From Dipteris shenzhenensis (Eukaryota > Polypodiophyta > Polypodiopsida > Gleicheniales), in assembly GCA_047967505.1 (NCBI GenBank), contig CM106538.1: DNA of 64,000 nucleotides, one strand, 5' to 3'. The position numbers and the translations under genes were made by a program. Position 1 is the first letter of the stretch. Each line of letters opens with the position of its first letter. Below, piece by piece: positions 22,540 to 34,329 of the stretch. The notes beneath the pieces were generated by a model. The model was not told the DNA's origin. It saw only the letters and a program-made list of their open reading frames with translations, and searched no databases.

Positions 22540-23345
22540 AACCTCTTCCTCTCCCACTTGTCTCCATCCAATTCAAGCTCAATGACTTCATCAATTCTAC
22601 TGCCTCATGCAAATCTTTCTTGAGAGAATCCTCCTGCACATGAGCAGATACAATCTCCCTCTTTGCATATTCCTTCACCACTTTAGGACTACTAACCAAT
22701 ATTTTCGACTCTCCCTGCATGCCTAATTTTTGTAGTCTCTTAACCTTTCTCTGGCGACTCTGACTGCATCTTCAAAGCTATCCAAATTCTTCAGCTCTAC
22801 CTTTAATCTAAATGTATGCTTTAGACCTGCTATGAAATGATCTCTCTTGATCATTTGTGGAGGCACCTTTGGAGTAAGGGCTTCACAACATAAACACCAT
22901 AATCTACCAAATTGTATCAAGTATTGATTTACTTTCTACTCCTCTTCATGCCTTATCTTGCATAACTCCTTCCACACCTCATTTGGGCTCTTTTCTTGAG
23001 CAAACCTTGCAAGAAAGGCAATTCTCACCACACCATACTCAGGATACTGCTGCTGCAAGTGAGCAATTCTAAAAGTAGCAATCTGTGTTTGTAGCCAAGC
23101 TTTTGCATCTCCCTGCAAGCAATAATTCAAAATTTGAAACAAGATCTCTGGAGTTTCTCTATCCTTCATAAGGGCTGTAAACTCCATTTTCTCCAAAAAT
23201 CTTGTTGCATATTCATAAGGCATCCCCCAAAATTCAGGAAAATCCTATGTGATCTTTCTCAGCTCTACAAACACTGCAGACTATCAGCACCAGCTTCACT
23301 CAATGTTGTAAACTGAAGTGCACAACTCCTCCGTGGAGGCACCAA
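22540..23345 (-). pseudogene. Gypsy gag (retrotrans_gag) fragment
   Basis: The frame 23223-22936 reads MPYEYATRFLEKMEF, GDAKAWLQTQIATFR and FLARFAQEKSPNEVW, matching the capsid-like retrotrans_gag domain. The 22920-22723 piece continues with IKRDHFIAGLKHTFR and RVARERLRDYKN. Upstream remnants reach 23345 (FGASTEELCTSVY) with stops, where the similarity ends abruptly at the dispersed repeat. Confidence 0.8.
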
Positions 23346-23352
23346 AACATGG

Positions 23353-23699
23353 GTGAACAAAAAAGATAGAGCCTACCTTGCCTTTACAGCCACCCTCACC
23401 CCCTATAAAAGCTACTAGACAACACAATCAAAAAGCAAAATGACATTCACTAAAAATCTTCATCCCTACACACATCTACACTCAACACATCCTCTGGCAA
23501 CATATCATCAAGAAGCCATACAACCTCTGCCCACTCCTCATTACTCACATGTATCACTAAAGTCCAATAATTACCATGCACCACTAAGAGCAAAATCTCA
23601 ACATAGAATCCCTCAAGTGAAAGACCACATATCCCTGGCCCAAACTCAAGCGATGTAATCATTTTCCTCTTTGATTGCAATAGTAAAAAAATATTTAAG
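23353..23699. repeat. Dispersed direct repeat, right copy (about 0.35 kb)
   Basis: Partner of 12149-12467; it includes 34 bp absent there. It overlaps a 131-codon minus-strand frame (23845-23450, containing SLEFGPGICGLSLEGFYVE) that I do not recognise. In the left copy that frame is cut by the missing 34 bp. It may be a captured gene fragment or the edge of a mobile unit. Confidence 0.8.
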
Positions 23700-25190
23700 C
23701 CAGTAAGATCAGTGTAGTGTGGGTAGCTTATAGAGATAGAGCTATATCCCAGCAACCAGAGCATGTATCCACAACACCAGGACTCTAAACAAACTCTTGC
23801 AATGAGACTAAGAAAAGACTCTGACACACACAAACCACATTTCAAATATGCACAACATGAAGACTTTTATATAAACATGATTGCCATTGTCCTCCCATCA
23901 TGTATCCCATGACAAGACCACACTTGAACAGTCCCGATTTGATCCTCAAGTTGCCAATTGCCTTATGTATCCAAAACTATCACCCTGCAAGTGAACCCAC
24001 TTCAATAGCTTTATAAGCACTTAATGATTTGCTTTTTTGGACTGCCTGGATAGCCATCTCCTGCCTATAGTCTCTGTTGCCACTAGCAAGGCCTCCTCCA
24101 TGAATAACTATGTATGCAATTAGCCAAGCATACACTAAGACTTCCAAAACATTACATGGAATTATTCATAGCCATAGTCTTCCTATTGAAAACCTGCTAT
24201 CTTGTCTTCTCTTTTGCTCAAAACTCTGAGGCAAGCACTCTACATCCACAGCCAAGGCATCTCTCCTTGCATCCCATGCTATTGATGACCAACTAGCTTA
24301 TGAACATGCTGCAACACCTGTTTTGCAAGAGATGTTTAATATTCCTTCCTCCGATCACTACCCTTCATGTAGCCCCATAGTCTGTGCTAATACATGCTAC
24401 TCAGCTACATGAGCACCAGCCTCAGATTCTCGAGCTTCTTTTCTCTCACGAGGTGCCCAGTGCCCGTCTACTCCAAGCCTACGTATTAGAGATGCCACAC
24501 CCAAAACAAGAAGCTCTCTCCAAGCTATAGCCCCATCACCTATCACATAATCACAGCTAGCACCATGGCTCCTCACGAGGCACCTAGCCCATATAGTAGC
24601 GACACTACGCCATCCTCCCCTAGTAAGAGCCACATCCATACCTCTCTGTTGCTCGCAAAGCTTACGTGTCGCCCTAAACCTTGCAACCTCCTTCAAAGAT
24701 GCCTCAAGCAATTGCCACAGCCTCTTCTATTTCTCACGATGCATGCTCTCTGTCACTTAAGGTACTCTACCCAAGCCTCCATAATAGCGGGGACGAGCAT
24801 TTTCTGAGCGAAATCTTCCGAGCGTTCGAGCGAAGGAAAAAAAAAGCTTCCACCTATGCATAAATATGGCAAAAATTGATCAGAAGAAAACATAGTTTCA
24901 CTTAGAAATATGCAAAGTATTATAGCAATGCCTATTTTATACAAAAATATTTAGGTGAATCTGTAGGAATGGTGAGAGCATAATGGGATGGCTTTTGAAG
25001 AAACCCACATGTAGAGTAGACTTCTCTATGAAAATTCCCTTATGATCCTTCTTACAACTTTTACTTAATAGGGGGTGACATTGAAAACCCTCTCTCAACC
25101 TATCTTCATGAAAGAGTTTCTTCAAAGAAAACTCATTGAAGCAAGCCATCCAGGTAGTTTCGCCAGCGAAACCCTTTTGAAGCAAGTCTC
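23700..25190. other. No recognised gene
   Basis: Only short frames in both strands (for example 24711-24397 minus, Arg-rich) with no domain I recognise. A piece near 25165-25180 (GTTTCGCCAGCGAAAC) shares the core of the palindrome at 25191. Confidence 0.4.
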
Positions 25191-25222
25191 CCAAGGTAGT
25201 TTCGCTGGCGAAACTACCTTGG
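25191..25222. repeat. Perfect 32-bp palindrome
   Basis: Arms CCAAGGTAGTTTCGC (25191-25205) and GCGAAACTACCTTGG (25208-25222) surround TG. A related imperfect palindrome with the core GTTTCGCCAGCGAAAC lies about 35 bp to the left. Function unknown. Confidence 0.9.
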
Positions 25223-26380
25223 ACAGCACTTTTAAAAGTGACATAACTTTCATATCCAATGTCCAAATATAGTCATTCAACCACTCAAATTGATCGGAAC
25301 ACCCCATTTGAGCACATCTGTGGAGTTATATTTTGGAAAATCTTTCATATATAGTATTAAATATTACATGTATTTTATGAGAGTGATATATAAGCCCAAG
25401 TTAATACTTATTTATAGTAATTTAAACTTCTTTAGAAACATGTCCATAAATATGCTATAAAAACACTAAAAAGATATTGCCATATGATATAAATGTGTTA
25501 ATAAGTAATTATATATGCATAGTATTATTACATTGAGAGTGATTATGAGGAATGTTTCTTAAAGGAGTCAACACTTTTTTAAGGTAATAACAGGGGTACA
25601 AAGGGATGTCTCTAAATAAGAAAATTATGTTGTGTAAAAATGAATGAGTGACTAGTCTATATATTTTTATGATAAAGGGATCTAGTTCTAGTGAAAATAA
25701 AAGTGTAAAAACCATGTTTCCTAAAGAAAAACATTTTTAAAAATCTCTTGAAAAACACGCTCGGATAAACCTGCTCATAGGTTTTTGCTCGTAAAATTGA
25801 CGCATCCCATAATAGCGATGCTTCCCCATGAAACTAAGAAACTCACGGTCCTGTCTATTTATCTGTTGCCCAAAGCCCTCTCCCTAGCCCGCATCATCAA
25901 CTTCCATAGTCAAATCTCTACAAGACTCTAGCAAGAGCTAACAACCCATAACCCCTCCCATACAAGCCCACAGTCCCAACTATTTACCTCTTGCTCATAG
26001 AGCCCTTGCCCACGTTCAAAAGGCTTGTCGGCTTCTATCATCCTCCACCTCTAGAAACTCCTTGTGAGCATAATCTACTCCTCTGCCACCTCTCAACTTC
26101 ACCCAATCCTTCTCTGTCTTCATTCAGTGACTTCATCCTTGAAACACCTAGATCCATGGGAATATACACAAATTATCCAATAGTTTGATTGTTGTTGTCT
26201 CTCATTCATACAATTTTCTTCCACAAAGAAATGATCTTTAGAACATATATCCAATATCAAATTTACAGTTTGTGTTAACTATCTATAATTGCACCAATTT
26301 CTCTTGATAATTAGATTTTTAAGGTGGTACTATGCTGGCATGAGAGATTGGTCTCTATGTGCAACATTCTACCACCAAGA
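25223..26380. other. AT-rich DNA, no gene recognised
   Basis: Very AT-rich with TATATA-like stretches from 25320 to 25740. No frame longer than about 70 codons has any recognisable feature. Confidence 0.45.
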
Positions 26381-26389
26381 GGACCAATG

Positions 26390-27952
26390 AACTACTCAAG
26401 GTAGAGATATTCCAAGGAGGTTAAGATCATGGAACAAGGATAAGAAGGACTACAAAGAATGTTTGTGTTTTAAGCATGCTACATGGAGTATAGTGTGTCC
26501 TAAGAAGTATAATCATATGGTAGTAGTGGATGTGGAGTCGATACCATCTCTGCCACCTAGGGATTCTCTTCTTGATGTTCATGATGGTATTATAACTATA
26601 CATTTATTGTTCATGATGGGAGTAATGGTATTATAACTCTACATTTATTGTCAATAAGTTTGAATCCCATTTGAATTGGATGTGATATGGATAGGAAGTT
26701 TGGTGGGCTAAATTTCTACCATATATTTGTTTCCAACGTATGGATAGGAAGTTTGGTATCTAAATTTCCAGTATATATGTGTTTGAGGATTAATGTGAAT
26801 GTCCCACTGATTTTATGAATTATTTTTGAAGCAGCAAAAGAGATAGTGAAAGCTGTCACTTAGCTTCTTTTTTTTGTTTCTCACCAAATCGTTCTTTAGG
26901 TCATGGAGGGTTGGCTACATATCCATAGGAGATTACATCCTTATGGGTCAGGATTTTCCATGTGGCAAAAAAAATGGCATGTATGCAAGGATACATTGCA
27001 TTTTTTTTGCAAGTATCTAGACCCTACAAAGGAGTACAAGTAGAAGGGAAAAAAATTTTAATGGGCCACATGTTTTATTTCCTTGGGGATTTTCCCATTG
27101 GAGAGGAGTTGGGTGTTGGTTCCATTTGCCTCCTCAAGTGGAAGTTATTTTCAAAGGACCATGTTAAGTATGATGTAGCTAGAACCACGTTTGCTTTAGG
27201 AGATAGTGGATGGCTTTCCATGCTACGTCCCATTATATGTAATGTAAGATATTGATATGTTACTTGATAAGACATGCCTTCTTTCCTTGATCTATATGAT
27301 GATTTAAACTACGACAATAGATCTAATATGGATGGTGAGGTATGGTCAATTCTAGGACCTTCAAGTGGTGAGAATATTGGTGATTCTAGACAAGAACCAG
27401 TATGGCTTCCTCAAGCATTATGAAGAGGACATACCACTATGTAAACATTATTCTTGTTCTTATTTGCTATTGGAATGGCTGTTGGTGTGACATGAAGTGT
27501 TTGTTCTTGTGTAGCTTCGTACTTCCATGTTGGCATTTGCATGTCCCAATGGGGCCACACCACCCATCTTCATGGCCAAGAGATGATCTCTATTTGATAT
27601 GCATTGAGTTCCAGTGAGCAAGAATATGTGGACTTGCTACATGACAGAGGCTCAGCGGACTCATGGGCTTTCATCTACCACTGCTCCACTTCAGGGTGCT
27701 AGGGGTGCTCTAGAGTGCTCTTGTGGATTTGTTTCTATGATTTTGACATTGTATGTGTGCCATGAGGCTAGTCTTAGAGATGGGTTGTGGCACTTGCTCT
27801 CTCATGAGGTCATGCTAGGTAGTAGTAGATCATGTTATTTGTTTGATGTGGATCCACTCATAGTGGATACGCATGTGTTGCCACTAATGCAAACTTCCTT
27901 TGGCAAGATACCTCATTGGGATGAGAAAGAGGTTGGGGAGGATGATTATTAA
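26390..27952 (+). pseudogene. Unrecognised decayed coding region
   Basis: Plus-strand pieces in shifting frames look protein-like rather than random. They include WNKDKKDYKECLCFKHATWS and VVVDVESIPSLPPRDS (about 26420-26580), HPYGSGFSMWQKKWHVCKDT (about 26930-26990), and a 112-codon frame 27614-27952 ending WDEKEVGEDDY. I recognise no family. The density of Trp, Cys and His and the shared strand suggest the remains of one long gene, most likely a transposon ORF, with several frameshifts. Confidence 0.35.
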
Positions 27953-30318
27953 GCAAATCCTTTACTTTCATTTTGTTGTACTATGTAACATTGGCTACAT
28001 ACATACTATATTTATGTTTGGTTACAATGGATGTTGATATGGTTTCTTTAAATCCCTAAACCTAGATGTTTGATTTTCGAGTCTGATTGCAGTAGTACAA
28101 GAGGATAGTTGACTTAATGTCATTCTTTTCTTTGTCATTGTATTAATGCTTTACTTTCAAATTTCAACACTTATTCTTTTTTTGTATTTTGTCTCTTGTA
28201 GTGTTTTGCATTTATATGCTGAAGGAATGGCCACAGCCATGGTGAGAGACAAGTGGTATGCAGCAAAGCAAGGAACATTCATGCGTCCATAGTAATTTTG
28301 TGAATGATGAGTGTAAAGATAGTGATTGAGCGCTTTCTTGATGTTTTTATCTTTTTGAATACTTAGTACATGGAATATTGTTCCACAATCTCATAAATAT
28401 TTACTACATGGAAGCTTTTGAGTGAATGGAAAGGAGCAATGATCATGTTATGTGATTTCAAGGCGATGCATTAAATGTTTAGTTGTACTAATTCCCTTCA
28501 TGTCCATATAAAGTTAGTCACATAGGTAAAATCCACGAGAGTATCCTTATGATTTTAAGCCTACTTATATTCCAAGTGCACCATTTCCTTCATGTAGTAG
28601 CCTTTTGTGACTAGATTCATTTTCTTGGCCCCATAGCAATTGCTCGTGGACCAAGTTTGATTGTATATGTCTATCTCTCTTTCTTATCTTTCTCACTTGC
28701 TTGAAAGTCTTTTCCATCTTCAACCTTATATCCATGACCTTTGAAGTTCTTCAATAGAAATCAATTGCAACTATAGTTTTACACAAAGTTCCTCACAATT
28801 ATCCCTCAAACTCTAGGCTTGCTCAAATGCAGTTACTCAATGTTTCAACGTACTCGGTTGTGGGACAAACAAGACTTTTGCCAAATGAACATGTGCCACA
28901 TCAATCAATGCCTCTTTTTGAGGATTGTGCCTACCCTGTCTGAACCCTTAGAGACTACAATGCCCACCCATGGTGCATTGAGCACCCATGCCCATCCATG
29001 GTGCATTGAATGCATCTGGAGCCACAAGCTAGACATGCACTGTCAATCTTACTGACCCATGATCTGTGGCCATGCCTATGGTGTGGTAGTCTTTAAACAC
29101 TCTTAATAATCATAGCAAGAGCCTATGGTTGCCCTTGGGGTCCCATACTAGTGACAAGAGGGTAGACCCTCTCACTAGTAAGCCACGTGGGTGCATTGTA
29201 GCAAATTCAATAAAAAGACGTTAAACTTAGCATAGGATCTAATGACATGCAAGAGGAAAATGATAAAAAAGTGTAAATTGTCTTTTCCCATCACATTTTC
29301 CCCACCCTTAGGACTTTTGAGAAAAGAGGAGAGCATATACTTATTTCTTTATGATCTAGCCCAAGAAAATGAATAAATGTAAATGCCAACTTGTAAACAC
29401 ATCCAAGAGAGTGGTGTGACACAAAATTGGGGGCTTGGGTTTGGTCACATATTAAACACACATGTTGAAGAAGGAAAGCATGTCTCAGCATTAAGTTACG
29501 CCAAAAACTCCTCAATCTCTATCCTCTTAGATTAAAATTAAGATATACACATCAAAAGTGAGGTTTTAGTCTAGCATAGGAAATAAGGAGGGAAATGGGG
29601 AAGCATTGATTTGAGCCAACTAGTCAGCCCCAAAAGTAAGGGCAAGCCTTTGCTGAAAGAACTTCTTATGACTCAACACTATGTGAACAAATGTGAAAGG
29701 AGTGAATTGATAAGGCTGATTTGGCTGAATTGGACAGTTAGGCCAAATCATTTTTATATCTTTATAGATTCAAAGAGGAGGAGGATAATGAGGATTATCA
29801 TAAATGACCCACTATACAGAGGACTAGTTGGGTGACTCACACTAAAAGTGAGTCAACTAGGTGAAAGAACACCAACAGCAATGCATAGAGATGAATTGAT
29901 ACATCAACAAAAGATATTGTAAAAAATGGACATCATAAACTTATAGAGATATGAGATAACTTATTGAATTGGACATGTGAGCGAAGGACTATCACAGCTT
30001 TGCTGTAGACTAGTAAAACTATCCTAGACAGCAGACTCGGCTACTTAGACAAACAACATCCTTTTCTCCTCTACTTAGAATAAATATCTGAACACATTAA
30101 TAGATAGAGCTTGAAAAGATAGATTTTGATATAAGTTTCACTCAAATAATGAGTTCGTAATTGAAAGTTGTGACCATTTTACTCGGCGTTGTCAAAACTG
30201 TCCATTCTGTCGACTTTGCCTCTGCTTGGAAGGCAATGATCAACAATTCATAGTGGGTTGAGGTTTCCTAGAAGAGTAGGTTATTAACTCATGTCAAGTT
30301 TGGAAAATAACCCCTCAT
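27953..30318. other. No recognised gene
   Basis: About 2.4 kb of AT-rich DNA with only short frames. A local duplication lies near 28968-29005 (ATGCCCACCCATGGTGCATTGA repeated with one change). Nothing else to report. Confidence 0.4.
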
Positions 30319-31650
30319 GTGGACACAGCAACAACATGATCAGACATCCCTGATACATGTAAGGGATACAAAGTCCCACACTTGGCACCCCTGGCCAAAA
30401 CCGTAGAGCCCTTCTATATTTTCCAACTCTGAAAGCCAAAAGTGGTCTAAAAACTAGTGTCATCTAGCTGACCCATTGAAATAAGACTCTTGGTCAGCTT
30501 AGGCACATGTCTCACATTTTTCAAAACAAATGGAGGCCCATTTGCAAAAGAAAACTTTATGTCACCTACTCCTACTATGTCACATGCATAGTTATTTCCA
30601 AGATGCACACAACCTGTCTTTTCGCTGTCATAAGTGGAGAACCATTCCCTATGGGGAGGAGTAACATGGAATGAAGCACCAGCATTCAAAATCTAATCTA
30701 GGGAATATGCATCATCTAAAGTGGTAAGCAAGTCTGTAGCTAGACTAGACATGAAGAAAATGTCATTGTCACAATTATCAGTGATTTGGCTGCATCATTG
30801 ATCTCCTCGAGCTTCATTTTTCCTTTGTCCTCCCTTGGACTCTCTTCCTTCTTATTTTCACTTCAATTTGCATTCTTTTTCTTATCCTTTTGCTCTCTTT
30901 TCAGCTTGTAGCAATTCTTTTTCATGTGGCCCTTCTTGCCACAATGGTAACACTCAATGTTCTGTGCCCTGGATTTGCTATGAGACTTTCCTCTTTCTTG
31001 GGACTTCCCCTTGAATTGTGATCTGCCCCTTTGCACATTTAAGCTGCATCTTGCTTGTTGCCATCCATAGACTTCCGTCTAGTCTCCTCGGCCAACAAGC
31101 TACCCATAACATCATCAAACTTCAGTACTCCACTAGGTGCAAAGTTACTAACAGCAGTATGGAAGGTATCCCATGAGGATGGCAATGAACACAAGAGAAA
31201 TATTGCCTTAGTCTCCGCATCAAAATTCATCTTTTGAGCTTGAAGCTAGCTGCAAATAATATTGAATTCATTCAAGTGAGAAGAAATGGGGGCCCCTTCC
31301 TTCATTTGTAGCTCAAACAACCTCTTCATGAGGTAAAATTTATTAGAGGCAGTTTGCTTCTCATAAGTGGCACATAATTTCTTCCACAAATCTTCCGTAG
31401 TCTACTCATTTACTACTGTGAAATAACTGACTCTATAAGATGAAGTCTAATAGTAGACTTTGCTAATGCGTCCAACTCATTCCAATCATCCTTAGACATA
31501 TCTGCAGGCTTAGCTCCAATCCCTACTAAGGGTTTAATCTTCTTCTTTTGAATAAGCACATCCCTTATCCGTTCTTTCCACAAAGAAAAGTTTGTCCCAT
31601 CAAAATTTTTAATGCTAAAAAGCTCCTTTTTAGACATCAAAGAGGATGCC
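30319..31650 (-). pseudogene. Copia gag and protease fragment (copy 3)
   Basis: Start ATG at 31650 (MASSLMSKKELFSIKNFDG). Recognisable pieces include NFDGTNFSLWKERIRDVLIQ, the MNFDAETKAIFLLCSL block (31230-31039), a zinc knuckle at about 30905-30955 and the protease-to-pre-integrase stretch 30689-30447 (GASFHVTPPHREWFSTYDS). Stops and frameshifts separate the pieces. Integrase, RT and RNase H are absent. Confidence 0.88.
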
Positions 31651-33180
31651 ATGATGCAAATGAAACAAAATCCTAAATGCTAGTGCCTGCAAGAAAGATC
31701 ACACCAGATACCAGGTGCACCCAAATATGTCTACCTTAATGAAGGATAGTGTCCACTGTCACCAAAACTCAAGGCTCAAAGCATCAAAATGCATCTGCCT
31801 CATGTGCATATACTATGTATCCATATCAGCAAATCTGGCCCAAAAGAAAATGTCAACCTATAATGACAAAACGATGGCAAACCCAATGTCAATAAGAGCC
31901 AAATGCCTCAAGCATAAACACCGTCCATGGGCATAAGCATCAATAAAATCTCATCCAAGAGATCATAGCACTATGAGTGCATCAACTGCAATGTGTCAAA
32001 GCTTTCCCTCAGTATAAAATAGCATCTGTGTGCTAAACGTCCATCAATAAAGCATCCCACAAGGCAATCTGGACCTATCAACACATCCAAAAAGGATTGC
32101 AATGCATCCAAATGGCCTGTAAAGCATCCAATGCAAACCATGAATGAGCGTACATAGCTCAGATTGCAGCCAGAGTGATCTGCATATGGTATATCCAAGA
32201 AATCGCAGCCCCACGACGATGACATCTTGTGAAAATAGAGCCTGGGATGCCTCAAAACATGGGCGTCACTACATAATCGGACTCAGCAAGACAATTCCAA
32301 ATATCTATCTTTTGCTAGAACTCCAATATCTCATCCAAGGATGGAGTAAGAGCCAAACAATGCTTGCATTTACTTGCAAAAATGAACCTTAGGCAGATTA
32401 AAACATAAGGCATATCCTTATCTACCACGTGGCAACAATCAATGAGAAGGTCTTGGAACCTTTGAGAAATTTCTTGCAAAGAGACGACGAAAAAACACAG
32501 AGAATCACAACTCCCTCAATTCTTCATGGAATGGCAAGAAGCTTTGTGGACAAATGTTTCAGGTAGTTCTAGATCCAACGGGATGGACAGCTTTGCAAAT
32601 GGAGACTCAGATGTTCAGATCCTGCTCACACAGGAAATGACGAAATGAAGACGTTGGAGTAGACAGCTTCACTGCAGCTTCAGACCTTCACAGAATCGGA
32701 AGCAGCTTCACAAGTAGAAGTTTTGGACCGCTTTGAATCCACTGGGAGTGTCTAAACTGCAATGGTGGTCTGGATATGGAGATCCAACACATGAAATCCG
32801 CGCAATTGAATTTCGTCACTTTTTGCAGGAGCTATAACTTTTCACTGAAAACTCGGATGACAGAGATATTAGAACAAAAACTAAAGTACTAAAAGTCTTC
32901 TACAACTTTTCTTTCGATCTCAGAGCAAGATTCAGCTTCTAGAGAAAGATATCTTCATCACAAGACTCTCAGGTCTAAAATAGACCGTCTTTTGCCTCCA
33001 AAACCACTTTTCTACTAGCTTGCCAAAAACCACTCAGAGAACTTTCCAAAGGTTTCTGCAAGGTCCCTTCACACTAGGATGCAAGTAAAGTCACCCAACG
33101 GAGATTCTCCTTCCTCCCACAGAGCTATAGCAGCAGACTTCGCTCTCTAGGTCACACTCAGACTTAGCTAGAACACCTGC

Positions 33181-33192
33181 GCTCTGATACCA
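33181..33192 (-). other. Primer-binding site of copia copy 3
   Basis: TGGTATCAGAGC on the minus strand, complementary to initiator tRNA-Met, 2 nt inside the LTR, exactly as in copy 1. Confidence 0.9.
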
Positions 33193-33194
33193 GT

Positions 33195-33361
33195 TGAGAG
33201 ATATCAACAACAGAAGCGGAATAGAAGAAGGTGAGAGAGCCAGAAGAGAGCCACACAAGTTTTGGTGGTGCAAAACACCCTAATCTTCAATGTCATCCAT
33301 ATATATATGTGTTTGAGTATTGTACACTGAGGTTAAGGTACAGTGGCCTTTAACCCCCTCA
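33195..33361 (-). repeat. 5' LTR of copia copy 3
   Basis: About 167 bp, beginning TGAGAG and ending CCCCCTCA on the plus strand. It aligns along its length with the 170-bp LTRs of copy 1 but with many substitutions and small indels. Confidence 0.85.
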
Positions 33362-34329
33362 GACACAAAGAAGATCCTACATGTGGAGGTGCCTTTCAAG
33401 GCAAAAAATATGGAGTGCACATCACTATTCGAAACGGTCTAAAAACACTCTATGATCTATGAGTTGCAAGTTGATGACATCAAGCCCAAACTTGTGTGCC
33501 TTGCAAAGGGAGGCATGTATCTCATCTTCATCATTTGCATCCCATCCATGGAAGCACTGGTTCAATTCATGGTTTATGAGTGCATCTCCCACCATGGCTA
33601 GATTCTTAGGGAAGGGCCTCTTTTTGGTGCAGTGTGTTTTTGAAGAAGCGTGCAACAAGTTGGTCAGTTGTTCTTTCATGTTATTGGGAGCCTCAGTGTT
33701 GGTGGTGCCTTAGAGCTTAGCCTTTAGCATCAATGAGTCCTTTACTAAGACTATTGGTCTGGATTGAGTTCCCAAACCTCCCCCATGGCTTGATGATGCT
33801 ATTAAAAAGTTGGCCTCAACATTGAGAGATGTCAAGATAACGATGGAAGAGGAAATTCAAGCGCAAGGTGCATGTGGATGAGAGAATCTAGGTGGACATC
33901 ATGGCCAAAAATCTACAAAAGGGGAGGCCCTTCATTGTGGGGGTTTGTTGGAAGAGGGGGGTGTGAGGCAGATAGTAGCTACATGATGGCCAATATAAAA
34001 ATCACAGTTCTGGTCCTCTGTGTGTGTAGCTAGAAGAGTCAAAGGCATTAGCCTTCTAGTCGCTTGGTCGTGCAGCCTCGAGCTATAAGAGTGAGTCCCA
34101 CCTTTGAGGGAAATATATGCAGTTCCAAGTAATCCAAGGGCCTATCATATATTTGAATAGGAGTAGGAGACTATCGATGAATACCTTGAGTCTCTCTGTC
34201 AAAATGTATCCATGCTCTCTTTTTTTCTCTTGCATGCCACTCTGCTACCTTAGCAACATGACACCGCCCATGAATTTGGAACATGCGTGAACAAAGTGTA
34301 GGAAGGCAAAAACCCGATTAACACTAATG
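33362..34329. other. No recognised gene
   Basis: Overlapping frames at 33425-33713 on both strands have no known domain. The region may include the front of the copia relic that follows, but I find no conserved motif. Confidence 0.4.

Larger units (their letters stand above)
20190..23350 (-). mobile_element. Decayed Ty3-gypsy element, gag to RT
   Basis: Minus-strand order is gag (23345-22540), zinc knuckle (about 22455-22400), protease (about 21850-21818) and reverse transcriptase with the start of RNase H (21141-20190). No integrase or LTR pair was found, so both ends are missing. Many stops are present. The right end breaks inside gag where the 23353-23699 repeat begins. The left end stops before the polypyrimidine tract. 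Confidence 0.85.
30319..33361 (-). mobile_element. Copia copy 3: diverged 5' half of the same family
   Basis: In minus orientation this fragment keeps the 5' LTR (33361-33195), primer-binding site (33192-33181), leader, gag, and the start of protease and pre-integrase. It breaks at 30319, which corresponds to about 16267 in copy 1. It is clearly the same family as copies 1 and 2 but more diverged, with several stops and shifts. Confidence 0.9.

Noticed and set aside
12149-23699. The two direct repeats as LTRs of the gypsy relic
   Set aside because: Their TATAAAAG lies on the plus strand while the element is on the minus strand. They lack TG/CA ends, and the right copy cuts into gag with no primer-binding site between.
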